From: CAYUST01 sp964447535
GTDB taxonomy: Bacteria; Patescibacteriota; Gracilibacteria; Absconditabacterales; Absconditicoccaceae
Length of the DNA stretch: 64,000 nucleotides
Assembly: GCA_964447535.1 (NCBI GenBank)
Contig: CAYUST010000005.1
Span: 1-64,000 of the forward strand
Direction: 5' to 3'
How positions within the stretch are numbered: the first letter of the stretch is position 1; each line of letters opens with the position of its first letter. The notes under the pieces are model-generated. The model saw nothing but the letters and a program-made list of their open reading frames with translations. It did not search any database and was not told the DNA's origin. The translations under genes and the position numbers were made by a program. Positions 38,434-49,348 of this stretch are shown here, piece after piece.

Positions 38434-40305
38434 ATGCCTGGAGAAAAGCCAAATGAAAATCTTCAAGAGAATAAGAATGAACAGAAGAATCAGCTCGCTA
38501 TCTGATTGACGCAAGCTGATTTGCAGGCGCTTGAATCCAAGTATCCCAAAATAAATAATAAAGATGATCCTTCATTGAAGTTTGCACTCAATGCTATTGC
38601 TTCACCAAAATCAACCGGAGGACTGTGAAGAGAATTTGTAACCAATACAATTCTCAAACACAACGCAAACGTGCCAAAGGAGTCAATTATCGCCTTGGCT
38701 AAAGAACTCAACGCACTCCAACAACAGCAACATGCAGAGCAACAAGCTGCGCTTTCTGCAGATGAGGTGAAACAACTTGAGACTTTACTTACAGATGTAA
38801 ATACGAAAGCTGACCAGATCACCACTTTTTTCACCCAACAAAAAGATGAGTTTACGACAGTTAGTGAGGTGGTTCCAACCACGCCCGAGCAACAAAAATC
38901 ATTGGAAATACGTAGACAGAATATCGAAAAGGAAATAGCAACCTATACCAATATCACCAAGGATCCTGACCTGACGCAAAACCTTACGGTAAGTTTGCTC
39001 GATCGATACGGTGGACGCATCAATGATGCAGTGAAGAATTCCAAAGCTGAAGAAACCAAACTACAAATCAATGCGATGATCAATCGAGGTTTATTTGTAG
39101 ACAAGAATACGGCTATCACCGCAGACCAACAAGCTAAACTCAAAACAGTACTATCGACTATCAATACGGCAATGGCTACTCAAGAAAATATATACGCTTC
39201 GTACACAGCACAGGATTTTACGCATCTATTGCAGGCGTGTATTATTGATGGAAAGGCTATTACAGACTACAGAAAGCCGACTGAACAAGATGCGAAAGCG
39301 CTAGTTACTTTGTGAAAGGATTTACAAGGGACTATGGAACTGTTTACTCAGGCAAAAGCAGGAAATCAAACCATGGAAACCATCGCTACTGTCTCCAAAA
39401 AAGTTTTTGATAATCTCTCCAAGGTGGGTGAATGAATGAAAGATTATATTGAAAATAATTTTGGTACCTTTGAGACAATCTTTGCTATTCCTTTGATTGG
39501 ACCGTTTCTTAAGGAACTGTTCGTAGGCAAAAAGTGAGAAGAAGCAGATCGATACAAGAGTGCAAAAGCGGTATATGAGAAGAAATTAGCAACCTTGACG
39601 GCAGGTGAGCAAGTAGTGAGCGCCGCGATTGCAGAGAAGTATAATGACCTCGATAAGGATCAAAGTGATACGCATACTGGTGAATTAAATAAAAAACTTA
39701 TTGCACAATCATGGTTTACTGGTTTATATACAGCACCTACTGAAACAAAAGCGTCTTTGACAACAGAACAGTCCAAAGGTAAAAATACACAAGAATCATT
39801 ACAAAAGTTTGATGATGTTGCTTATTTGAAAACACTTTTTGATGCAGATACTATCGGCAAACTCACTAAGGATACTATCAAAATTGGTGAGAAAGATCCT
39901 CTGTATGGCAAAGATATCAAAGCATACTTGCTGACAACTATGTATATGAGACTAGGGAATACAGAAAGCGTAGCAAATAAATTGGCGCAAGAACGTATTA
40001 CAGAGTTCAAAAATGATACGCCCTCAGATCAACTGCAGAAAGATTTTGCAAGCTATGCAGAAGGACGTCTGTGAAAGATTTGTGGTGAACAAAAAGTGTC
40101 TTTTGCCTGACCTATGGATATCGTCAATGCGTTAACCTTCGACCTCCTCAAAGATAGTGATCAGGCGGTGATTGCAAGACTGAAGCCTGCAGTAGTTACA
40201 GCTCCTGCTACTACTCCCGCAGCTCCTGCGAATGCTCCGGCAAGTGCACCTGCCGTTGCACCTCAACCCGCACCAACACAAGCTACTACGTCTACTGCTA
40301 AATAA
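38434..40305 (+). CDS. large coiled-coil protein of unknown function
   Basis: A 623-residue, mostly helical protein with coiled coils (ALAKELNALQQQQHAEQQAA, ADEVKQLETLLTDVNTKADQ), a possible short hydrophobic helix (FETIFAIPLIGPFLKELFVG), and an Ala/Pro/Thr-rich tail (PAAPANAPASAPAVAPQPAP). No signal peptide. Several UGA glycines. It starts 22 bases after the M15-like gene, so the two are likely partners. Confidence 0.65.
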
Positions 40306-40746
40306 TCCGTCATTCTGAATCCCGCAGGGATGAAGAATCCAGGAAACATCTTATTCAATTAATTAACCTTCTTTATATCCTACTGCATATAGGATTTTTC
40401 GCTTTTTGTATGAACTTCTGTTTGTCATTACCTTGTCCCGCTCGCTACGCGCCGGGATCTCGATCCCTTTAGGGGCTGCGGCTCTTATGAATTAAGTGTT
40501 CGTTTGAGACCATAATGTAAGCTAAGACTAAAATTATGTACTTCTCTTTTGTCACGCCTTGCACCGCTCGCTGCGCGACGGTATCTCGATCCCTTTAGGG
40601 GCTGCGGCTCTTATGAATTAGGTGAAAGTATGGATAATTATGAAAGTAAGACTACATACTAAGTCCAATTCTTTTGTCACGCCTTGCACTACTCATTCGT
40701 ATATATATAGTACGAATGACTATTTTTTATATATTATTTTTCATTG
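40306..40746. other. intergenic region with dispersed repeats
   Basis: No gene is supported. It holds a copy of a GTCATTCTGAA-type repeat (40312) and two copies of a longer repeat sharing the 38-base core that begins ATCTCGATCCCTTTAGGGGC (40457-40494 and 40583-40620), each preceded by a related CCGCTCGCT-GCG segment; a third partial copy of its left end (CACGCCTTGCAC) is at 40678. Within the core, ATCCCTTTAGGGG can form a small hairpin. Confidence 0.75.
40457..40620. repeat. direct repeat pair in spacer
   Basis: A 38-base core is repeated exactly at 40457-40494 and 40583-40620, 126 bases apart, with related upstream flanks (CCGCTCGCTACGCGCC and CCGCTCGCTGCGCGAC). It is an intergenic repeat family; function unknown. 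Confidence 0.8.
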
Positions 40747-43188
40747 ATGAAATACGCTATAGGAGCCTTGTTAGCATCATTGTCTTGGATGTTACTTGCG
40801 CCTGGTGTGCTTGCGACTTCTGAGGATAATCAAATTATAGATGCGATGGACGATTATATCGCAGAGCAACAAAATGTCACTACTCAACAACTGCAAGAGG
40901 AGTTTGAACTCAAAACCTTCTCAAGTTGTGAAGATATGAGTAGCGTCTTGACCGATTACCTCAAAAATACCTTTGATGAAAACTATTTTGGGTATGGTAG
41001 AGGTGGTTGATCACGATGAGGATTCCCTATGCCTATTGAAGGTGATGCGGTGGCAGTTGTAGATGCACCTACTGCTAATCAAGATGATGCAAAAACTATC
41101 AGTAGAGAAGAATCAGATGCTGGTGTTGGTGGAGGCGATTACTCAACTACCAATGTCCAAGTCGAAGGTGTAGATGAGGCAGATATTATCAAAAATGATG
41201 GTGAGTACATTTATTATTACAATCAAAGACAGCACGAAGTAGCTATTATCAAATCACCTGTAGAGGGGACTACTATTGATGTGGACAATGCCAAAGTCAT
41301 CAAGACGATCAATATTCCAGAATCGTTCAATGCTTTGCAAATGTATGTCACAGATGATAGATTGATCATGCTCTCACAGAGATGGACAAATGCTGTATCT
41401 CAAGGATATATTGATAGAAGCGCAAGAATGGATGTTATTGTCTACGATATTAGCGATATCAATGATCCTGCATTGATAAAATTTTCAGATATGGATGGTA
41501 GTTATACCGATTCTAGAATGATAGGAGATAAACTCTATGTCGTTTCTCAACTCAACGTCAACTGGGGATTCCCATGGTATATGGGGTTACCTATGGATAA
41601 GGTAATGATGGAAGCAGATGATCTGCTCCCCAAAACTATTGATATTGCGTACACTCAGGACAAAGCTGACCAGAATTTAACTATTGGTGACACCAAATTC
41701 CCCTATGAAATTTCTGTCCAAAAGCCCAATTGTAATGAGATTTTTTATGTGCTCCCTTCCAAGGAATCTGTACAGAAGTTTGGTATCACACCATCATTTT
41801 CTGTCGTCAGAGTAATAGATACAGATGCAGTGGCTACTAGTGTAAAAACCAAAACCGCATTCGGATCTACACAAACCATCCATATGTCACAAGACAATCT
41901 TTACTTAGCAGATCCTCTCTATACTTCTTATGCATTTTCATGTCCCATCAATGCAAGATGTATGTTGCCACGATACGGTGGAGGTGAACACACGCTCATT
42001 CATAAATTTGCTTTGACCGCAGGTGATGTTGACTACAAAGCATCTACCATAGTACAAGGTAGCCCGCTTAGCCAGTACAGCATGTCAGAGGACGATGCTG
42101 GTAATTTCCGTATATTGACGACCAATCGATCTCCAGAAGTCACTACCCATTTCTTTGTCCTCAATGATGCTTTGGACCTCGAAGGGATGTTGATGAATAT
42201 CGAGCCAGGTGAGCAGTTCAAATCAAGCAGATATATTGATGACAAACTGTATTTGGTGACGTTTGAACAAATTGATCCCCTCTTTGTCGTAGATATTGCT
42301 ACCCCCAAAGCCCCCAAGATTATTGGAGAATTGAAGATTCCTGGCTATAGTACCTATTTGCATCCATATGCACCCCTTGAGTTGGGCGTCCAGTATTTGA
42401 TCGGTATTGGCTATGATACTACTACCAATCAATGGGGAGGAACTCAGAACGGTGGTATCAAAGTAGATCTCTACAAAGTAGACTACAACAAAAAGGATGC
42501 GAAAGGCCAAGTACTTGTCTGACAACTTTGGACAAAGACTTTTGGGGATGTTGGCTCAGAAAGTGAATCATTGCGTAATCCACGTATGTTTGTATGGAAT
42601 GCCAACAAAAAACTATTGATGTTACCTATGATTCTGCAGAAACCAGCAGGAGGTGAGGATTGTACTATTCAGTATGATGCACAAGGCAAAGAAATCAGTA
42701 GACAATGCTACCCATCCTACAAACAATCAACCACCTTTGCAGGACTCAAGGGAATTACTATCGATGTACAGGCCGGTATCAATGAGCTCTTCTCCTATGA
42801 TTACACTAGCTATCTCAAAAAAGTTCCCTCAGATTATTATCAAAGTCGAGAAGATCATATCGATAGTTGGTTTTTTGAAAGTTTAGCATTTAGAGTTGGC
42901 TATATCGATGATATGGTCTTCTCTATAAATAATTTGTTTGCGCATTTTGTAGTCCCTGGCTCTAATGAAGAAGCATACCATATCTTTGATGAAAACGTAG
43001 CAGAAGACAAAGTGCCAGCATTTTGTACGTATACTCCACCTGCACCAGACGAGGTGACGTGTGAGATGTATTGTGGCAAAAGATGGGTAGTTGAAGAAGG
43101 CAACTGTGTCGAAATTGAAATTACCGCATCATGTGGTTGTCCTGGTGTATCTACACAGGAACTCTGTGAAAAAGAATGTCTCCAATAA
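40747..43188 (+). CDS. secreted beta-propeller domain protein
   Basis: An 813-residue secreted protein with signal peptide (MKYAIGALLASLSWMLLAPG) and a long domain matching secreted beta-propeller (C-terminal beta-propeller, Pfam PF09826-like) proteins: TTNVQVEGVDEADIIKNDGE then YIYYYN, repeated blades such as DRLIMLSQRW, DKLYVVSQL, DNLYLADPLY, DKLYLVTFE. The C-terminus adds eight or more Cys (CTYTPPAPDEVTCEMYCGKR, CGCPGVSTQELCEKECLQ), probably a disulfide-bonded module. Three UGA glycines only. Probably an extracellular binding or structural protein. Confidence 0.78.
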
Positions 43189-43227
43189 ATCCCTCGTGTG
43201 ATTATTTATTTTTTGCGTTGCACCACT

Positions 43228-43872
43228 ATGAAAACATCATATAAAATCATGAGTATAGGTATACTCCTCACTACGTGTATGTGAATCACTTCTGTCACTG
43301 CGCAGAGTACTGATCCTGAATTCTTGCAAGCACTTACCTGGATGCATAGTGCTGGTATGACCCAGTACACCAATGCTGATCTCTTCCGTCCCAATGACCG
43401 ATTGATGAGAGAACAAGCTGCTAAATTCTTTGTAGGGTTTCAACAACAAAGAGAAGGGGCTATTGATGAAACAACTATGGGTTGTGATTTTGCAGACATC
43501 ACTAGTGCAGACAGCACTTTGCAGGCGAGCATTACACTCTCTTGTCAAATGCATTTGTTTATGGGGACTGCGGGTAAATTCCAACCGATGCAACCACTTA
43601 CCAAAGCTCAAGCACTGACAGTCTTGGTCAGGGCATTGGATGGTACTACTATGGATGAAACATGAAGTCCACGATGGGCAGGTTACTTCAATCGTGCAAG
43701 AGCTTTGGGACTTACCAAGGAGCTTGACGTATGGGCATTGGATAGACCCGTCACGAGATATGAAATTGCTCTCTTGCTCTATAGAGCCATCAATGGAGGT
43801 ATCAACTATGAACAACAAGAACTAGATGAACTCAAGCAATTGCTCTTGCAATTGGGTATCCGTTTACAATAA
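43228..43872 (+). CDS. secreted SLH-domain protein
   Basis: A 214-residue secreted protein with signal peptide (MSIGILLTTCMGITSVTAQ) and S-layer-homology-like repeats: ALTWMHSAGMTQYTNADLFR, PNDRLMREQAAKFFVGF, then PMQPLTKAQALTVLVRALDG and RPVTRYEIALLLYRA. SLH modules anchor proteins to cell-wall polysaccharide. Two Cys (MGCDFADI, LSCQMHLF) are conserved with the two paralogues in this window. Two UGA glycines. Confidence 0.82.
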
Positions 43873-43915
43873 AAGGGGTAATGGATCCTGCATTTTAGTT
43901 TTTTTTGTGTAGTCA

Positions 43916-44563
43916 ATGATTACATGGGTAGTAGGTATGATGGGTGTATGAATTACGACCTTGCAAGGGATATCTTGAAGTGTCGACACGGGTAATGTCG
44001 ATACAGGGAGTGTTGAAGTACAAGAAGAAATCGTAGTAGCAGCACCTTCTCTTTTGGATGATGATGAATTTATTTCTGCAGTCAAATGGATGCATGCACG
44101 TGGATTGACCACGTATGCTGACGCCAAAGACTTCAGAGGTGAAGATATTTTGACGAGAGAAGAAGCTGCTAAATTTTTCACGCAGTTTAGTATGAATGTG
44201 TTGTTGCGTATCATAGATATGACCAAGTACTGTGAATTTGATGACCTAGAAGATGCTGACCCCACGCTGAGAAATGCATTACTCCAGTCATGTCTGTTGC
44301 ATCTCTTTCATGGTTCAAATGGCAAATTCTTTCCTCACCAACAACTTACCAAAGCACAGGCGTTGACGGTCTTGATCAGAGCATTAGAAGGTAATCAACC
44401 CGAGGATGTCGAACCACGATGGCACTATTATCACATCAGAGCAAAGGAACTTGGACTTACCAAAGAGACCAATGAAATGGCCCTTGATAAACCAGTAAGT
44501 AGATATGAAATTGCACTGCTTCTTGCGAGAGCAGCAGATATGCGAACCAAAGAGCAAAAATAA
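43916..44563 (+). CDS. secreted SLH-domain protein, paralogue
   Basis: A 215-residue paralogue of the previous gene, 43 bases downstream: FISAVKWMHARGLTTYADAK, ILTREEAAKFFTQFS, CEFDDLEDADPTLRNALLQS, KAQALTVLIRALEG, VSRYEIALLLARA. The N-terminus (MITWVVGMMGVGITTLQG) is a weak signal peptide or anchor followed by an acidic linker. Two UGA glycines in the leader. The pair looks like a tandem duplication that has diverged. Confidence 0.8.
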
Positions 44564-44593
44564 TTGCATTTATATTTTTTGTCACCATCAGAT

Positions 44594-45706
44594 ATGCCAC
44601 AGGAAGACGAACTTACTCCAGCATCACCAGACAATATGGAATGAGATGTTCCCTTGTTGGATCATAAATCATGAATGTTTAGGCCAGTAGGTGAAGATCT
44701 GCCTGTACATACTGAGGAAGAAATGCCTGTAGAGCCCGCTCAACGTGAGTCGACACAAGCTGTTGTACAACCTCAAGAACAATCTAGTACTCCCGTAATC
44801 GAAGCTTCCCAAGAAGCGCCTGTAGTTGTGGAAGCGCCTGTTGTTCAGATGGAAGTGCCTGTTGCTCAAGAACAGTCCGTTATTTCATCCGAAAATCCTT
44901 CTGTTGTTGAGGAAGCACAACCTGAGAAACCAGTAGTTAGAGACTCAGGTATGTGAGATCCCAATACACCTACTGTCGCTCCGACGACGGTAGTTGTTCC
45001 CCCGGTAGGTCCTGTGAAAGCTCATGGCACTTCTCGAACGAGAATCTTACTCATTTTGGTTTTCTTTGGTGCACTCGCATTCTTGGGATATAAATATTGG
45101 TATGCTCCTTCTATTGAGGTTCCTCAGGTTCCTGAGGTGCCAGTAGATACCGGAGCAATGCCAGCAGTAGTAGATACATGAACAGTAGCAAGTGGCACTG
45201 AAGCAGTTGCAACGGGCGAAGTTGTGGTAGCCACAGGAGAAATAGTTGCAGAGAATACATGAACTGCAGCTGACGCAGAATGACTTCTGACCTTCACTGC
45301 AACTGACCGATCGCCGATCGTAAGTTTTCAATATCCGCAGGGACGAGCAGTTACTTTATCAGAATTAAATTGGCTGAAGTCTGTACGATTGTATGATGAC
45401 CAAGAGGTACTTCAGGCGAAATTATTGGTCTTCGGTGCTGATCAAATGGAACAACATCTCCTTGCTCAGGATGCTTTACAAAGTATTCTCGTTTCTGAGA
45501 AGCCCTTTATCAATGAAGGATTAGCGGGTAGTATTGGCATATATTCTGGTGGTGTCGATCCACTTATTATTCCTAGTATTAGCGTCCTTGCACAACCTGT
45601 TGTCTTGTTTGAAGATCAACAAAACGAAATAAATTACATGTTGATACTCGAGCCAAATATGCACAAGGAGATGTTTGCTATTCTCCGTTCTCTCCGCTTA
45701 CCCTAA
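44594..45706 (+). CDS. single-pass membrane protein with long acidic linker
   Basis: A 370-residue protein: an acidic Pro/Val/Glu-rich cytoplasmic part (MPVEPAQRESTQAVVQPQEQ), one membrane helix near residues 150-168 (RILLILVFFGALAFLGYKYW), a Thr/Val/Ala/Gly-rich outer linker containing five UGA glycines in a short space (VDTGTVASGTEAVATGEVV), and a globular C-terminal domain of about 130 residues (SVRLYDDQEVLQAKLLVFGA, QQNEINYMLILEPNMHKEMF). No known family. The gene follows the SLH pair by 30 bases. Confidence 0.65.
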
Positions 45707-45727
45707 TTTTTGCTTATCCTCATCCCT

Positions 45728-46456
45728 ATGTTAGTGCAAAAAGAAGCCTGTTGGTTGCGACGAAAACCAGGAGGAATCGCATCTACGTTTTGACGTGAAG
45801 ATAATTTTTTGGATGCGCTGTTTCATGGTGATGAGTACATACTTGGCTATCAACCGATACTTCCTCCCTTTGTACAACAACGGTTAGAAGATCAAAAATT
45901 TCACTATAGGACTGATTGGATGTCCGTGAGAAAGCTTTTGCTCGCACAATTTTCTCGTATTCAAGAATGGTGATTGCTCAATAGACTCGATACGCCAACC
46001 CAAGGTTTTTTGTATTTTTCTCAAGACCTCTCTACTTATACACTGATGAGAGACAAGGAGCTAGTCTACAACAAATACTACCTTGCACAAGTGATAGGAG
46101 ATCTCAGTCGACTAGAACGTAAACCTCCTGCAGGACTTCAACGTGATGGTGAGTGGCGAATTATTACTCGGCCAATCATGCATCATGCGCACCGCAACGA
46201 GCATATGATCGTTTGTGTAGATCCTGTACATCAGACCAAGGGGAGATGACGCTTGCTCGAAGCGACTACGCGTTTTCGTGTTGTCGACATGGGACAAGGT
46301 ACTGCTCGATTAGAAATTTCAATTTTGCAGTGAGTCAGGCATCAGATCAGAGCTCATCTTGCTGCACTTGGTTATCCTATCATCGGTGAAACACAATATG
46401 CAAAAACCTACGGCAAGGAGTTACAGTTGTTTAGCGTAGGGATTGGAGAGAAATAG
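45728..46456 (+). CDS. RluA-type RNA pseudouridine synthase
   Basis: A 242-residue pseudouridine synthase. The catalytic Asp lies in LLNRLDTPTQGF (family H-R-L-D-x-x-T-S-G), and the C-terminal signature is ISILQ-G-VRHQIRAHLAAL followed by GYPIIGETQY. There is no N-terminal S4 domain. Four UGA glycines, including the one in the Q-G-V-R-H-Q-I-R motif. The RNA target (23S, 16S or tRNA) cannot be told. Ends in TAG. Confidence 0.9.
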
Positions 46457-46492
46457 GAATTAAGATTTAGGACTCCAGAGACATAAACAGTA

Positions 46493-46577
46493 GTCATTCT
46501 GAACCCCGAGTGAAACGATGGGGTGAATCTCATAGTTTCCAATTCATGAGATCCTTCGGCAATGCCTCAGGATGACG
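46493..46577. repeat. dispersed intergenic repeat (GTCATTCTGAA type)
   Basis: Starts GTCATTCTGAACCCCGAGTG and ends GCCTCAGGATGACGATAA, with complementary ends that can fold into a long imperfect hairpin. Related pieces are at 40312 and 48457. It lies between convergent genes. Confidence 0.6.
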
Positions 46578-46601
46578 ATAAAAGATGCTCTCGAATCAGC
46601 C

Positions 46602-46979
46602 CTAGCTTTGTGGCTTTGTATTTTGTGGCTTTGCACCCTTCACCGGTCTTTGCGTGGGTGATTCTATCAACCATTGCAAGTACTCAGGCGTAGTTTCGGG
46701 CGTAAAAATAAGCATTTCTGGGAGTTTGTGAGGATGTTGTTTCGCGAAAAATTGTTTAATCGCAGGGAGGTTGGTGTCGATCGTTTTGATCAACAATATT
46801 TTTTCTTCTTCACGTTTGAGCTCACCTTCTCGGAAGTAGTAGGACTTTGCATAGTTGAGACGTTGGATACAGGCGACAAGCCCTGATTTGAGCAATGCCA
46901 TGATGAAATATCTCAGTTTTCTCCCATCATTGGGGAAGGAGGTGATGACGAGACGAGCGCTGGGAGTGGAGGTAGACAT
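46602..46979 (-). CDS. cutA: CutA-like divalent-cation tolerance protein
   Basis: A 125-residue CutA1 protein: LVITSFPNDGRKLRYFIMAL, SGLVACIQRLNYAKSYYFRE, KILLIKTIDTNLPAIKQFF, KLPEMLIFTPETTPEYLQWL. It forms a trimer related to PII. The classical role in copper tolerance is loosely supported. No UGA. It starts at ATG 46979 and is divergent from the sugar-phosphate transferase gene. Confidence 0.85.
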   Translation of the reverse strand: MSTSTPSARLVITSFPNDGRKLRYFIMALLKSGLVACIQRLNYAKSYYFREGELKREEEKILLIKTIDTNLPAIKQFFAKQHPHKLPEMLIFTPETTPEYLQWLIESPTQRPVKGAKPQNTKPQS

Positions 46980-47060
46980 CCAATAAGGTAATATAAATAT
47001 ATGTTTTCTTGGCTTCTTTTCCTGTATTGCAACAAAGCCCATAATAGCTACACTGCGCGT

Positions 47061-48449
47061 ATGACTACGCAACTTATGCTTCGTTTTTGTAGACCGTTTT
47101 TGCACATTGGCACCATTGTAGGTTCCTTTGTTTTGATGATAGCTCTGCGTCAATATACCGATTTCATCCCGTTTGTACAACTCAAAATTCCGACTATTGA
47201 TCAGCACGAGACGTTAATTTTCGCGTTGATTGCAGGTGTGATGTTTTGTTTGATAGGGTTGGCGATGGGTATGTATGAACTCTACAAACCTATCCACAAT
47301 TACTATCGTAGCTTTATGCAGACATGGATGATCTGGCTAGTAGCAAGTAGTTTCGTCGCATATATGTGATTTGGCTATATTTTTGTATCGGGTATTTCGA
47401 GATCAGTGTTGCTCGCAGCTGCGTGAGTTAGTTGGTTTTTGGTGACCTTAGTGGATCGGATTATCAATGCATGGAATGGCTATTTTGAGCGTCATTCGCC
47501 ATACCCTGTTTTGCTTGTAGGAGATACGACGAGTATTGCGTACACCAAAGTGCTAGATGCACTCAAATTATATAGTATTTATGCGGTCACCACCTTGGAT
47601 ACCACGGAGCAATTCCCGTCTTTATGAGAGCGCGATATAGTTGTGGTTGTTGGACAAATTGATTTGGAGCAACTCCAAACAATTGCTGACGAGGCAAGAA
47701 TTAGTGGAGCATGGTGTTATCATGTAAGTGATGCACTTTTCTTGGAAGATCTGATTTCTATCCCCCAAAGAATATGACCATTGATGGCGCTCCAGTACAA
47801 ACCTTCACCACTTGATGGACGATGGAGAGTAGTCAAAAGGGCAGGCGATGCGATATTTTCCTGTGCGATGTTGTTCATCTTATCACCACTATTGTTGCTC
47901 ATAGCGATTGCAATCAAGGTGGATTCTCCAGGACCAGTCCTGTATAGACAAACGAGAATTTGAAAAAATAAACAACCCTTCACCTTCATCAAATTCCGTA
48001 GTATGTTTACGCACCTCTCGTTGTGAGCGAAATATGGGGGCGAGGACGCAGCCAAACTATATCAAGAGCTTATCGATAGTGATGCCAACGTGAGAGAGTG
48101 AATCCTGTCCAAAATAGCAGATGATCCCAGAGTGACCAAAGTCGGTAAGTTTTTGCGCAGTACTTCACTCGATGAGCTCCCTTCATTGTGGCTCGTCTTG
48201 ATATGAGAGATGTCACTCGTCTGACCTAGGCCACATATGGAGCACGAAGTTGACCAATATGATCGTCGACAAGAGAGACTCTTTAGCATCAAACCCGGCA
48301 TCACGGGCTACGCTCAGCTCTTCGGGAGAGACAAACTCCCCTTCGACGAAGAAGCCAAACTCGACCTCTACTACATCCAAAACCGATCTGTCGCTATGGA
48401 TATCTATGTCTTGGTAGGGACAGTGAAGGTGGTATTTGCGGGGAAATAG
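47061..48449 (+). CDS. polyprenyl-phosphate sugar-1-phosphate transferase (WcaJ-like)
   Basis: A 462-residue membrane enzyme with four N-terminal helices, a Rossmann-like middle (PYPVLLVGDTTSIAYTK), a fifth helix AIFSCAMLFILSPLLLLIA and the catalytic domain: DSPGPVLYRQTRIG, FTFIKFRSMF, KFLRSTSLDELPSLW, GEMSLVGPRP, KPGITGYAQLFG. It starts a lipid-linked glycan by adding a sugar phosphate to undecaprenyl phosphate on the cytoplasmic face. Many UGA glycines. Several in-frame start codons are upstream; the ATG at 47061 gives the usual N-terminus. It is the only glycan gene seen here. Confidence 0.92.
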
Positions 48450-48456
48450 ACACCAA

Positions 48457-48490
48457 CGTCATCCTGAGGCGAAGCCGAAGGATCCCCTGA
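48457..48490. repeat. dispersed intergenic repeat fragment
   Basis: A short element AACGTCATCCTGAGGCGAAG related to the ends of the repeat at 46493. Confidence 0.5.
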
Positions 48491-48543
48491 TTGATGATCG
48501 GAAAGACTTAAGATTTTAGAAACTAGAAACCAGACTCTAGATA

Positions 48544-48569
48544 TAAAAAAACGCACCCGAGAGTGCGTT
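48544..48569 (-). terminator. terminator of the first surface-array gene
   Basis: AACGCACCCGAGAGTGCGTT makes a 7-bp stem with T7 on the minus strand. The same hairpin, base for base, recurs after each of the next three genes of the array (49307, 50643, 51979). Confidence 0.88.
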
Positions 48570-48611
48570 ATCAAAGCTACAAATAACCAAAGTTGTAAAG
48601 TACAAAGTGAC

Positions 48612-49190
48612 CTATCTTCCCTCTCCAATAGGATCTTTTTGTTCTGCTATATCACACTCGAAACCGATACGGGTTGGTTCATTGATGGGTGCACATCATT
48701 TTTGATCAAATGAATAGAGAGCAGAGTCATCACTGAAATTATATACACATATATTTGTATAGTTTTTCCTTGTTCATTCGATACCAGAATAAATTAAAAT
48801 GACTTTATGAGCATGTGTTTTTGCTGGATCCAAAATAAATGGTGATTCAATAAATTCGTTTTTGTAATCAGGTGTATATTTAGTTGCAATTTCTCAGTTA
48901 TCATAGGCTATATAAATTCCCCTCTGATTTTTACTATCTAAGTATTTCTCACTCCCGGGACATGGGATGAACTTCTTCCCAATTTTGAGTTCACCATCTC
49001 CCTGAGGAGGAAGTTGTTCTCCTCTTTGTTCGCCTACTACTGACTGCGTAGTAAACTGCGGATTACCACCATTTCCATACGAAGATGAAAGAATGCTTGC
49101 TTGATTGGATTGCAGAGATTGAAAAGTACCGATACCACCTGCGAGCACACCAATCATAAGTGCAGGGATGATTTGTCTCAATTGTTGCAT
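48612..49190 (-). CDS. small secreted/anchored surface protein of the array
   Basis: A 192-residue protein with an N-terminal hydrophobic anchor (IIPALMIGVLAGGIGTFQSL), the F-T-T-Q-S-V motif at residues 46-51 shared with the three next genes, and a Cys-containing domain (FIPCPGSEKYLDSKNQRGIY, NICVYNFSDD, KGCAPINEPTRIGFECDIA). Three UGA glycines. It has its own promoter (49232-49259) and terminator. No known fold is recognised. Confidence 0.75.
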
Positions 49191-49231
49191 GAGAAAAACA
49201 AAAAGAATAAAAAAACTAATATAACAATGTA

Positions 49232-49259
49232 ATTATACTCGGTGGGGGTGATTTGTCAA
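49232..49259 (-). promoter_or_regulatory. sigma70 promoter, gene 48612
   Basis: On the minus strand TTGACA (49254-49259) and TATAAT (49232-49237), both perfect, are separated by 16 bases that include a run of five C broken by one base from further C. The 5' leader of about 35 bases contains TTTTTTTATTCTTTTTG before ATG 49190. Confidence 0.85.
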
Positions 49260-49299
49260 TATTATGAGATATTTTTTGCTGTTTACTTCTTTGTTTTAT

Positions 49300-49326
49300 A
49301 CAAAAAAACGCACCCGAGAGTGCGTT
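49300..49326 (-). terminator. terminator of surface protein copy A
   Basis: Same AACGCAC-CCGAGA-GTGCGTT hairpin with a T run on the minus strand, 23 bases past the stop codon of copy A. Confidence 0.88.
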
Positions 49327-49348
49327 TTTCATATGTGTATGGTAGTTT

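Noticed and set aside
40433..40700. Repeats as a CRISPR or attachment site
   Set aside because: Only two copies, 126 bases apart, no cas genes, and no integrase adjacent.
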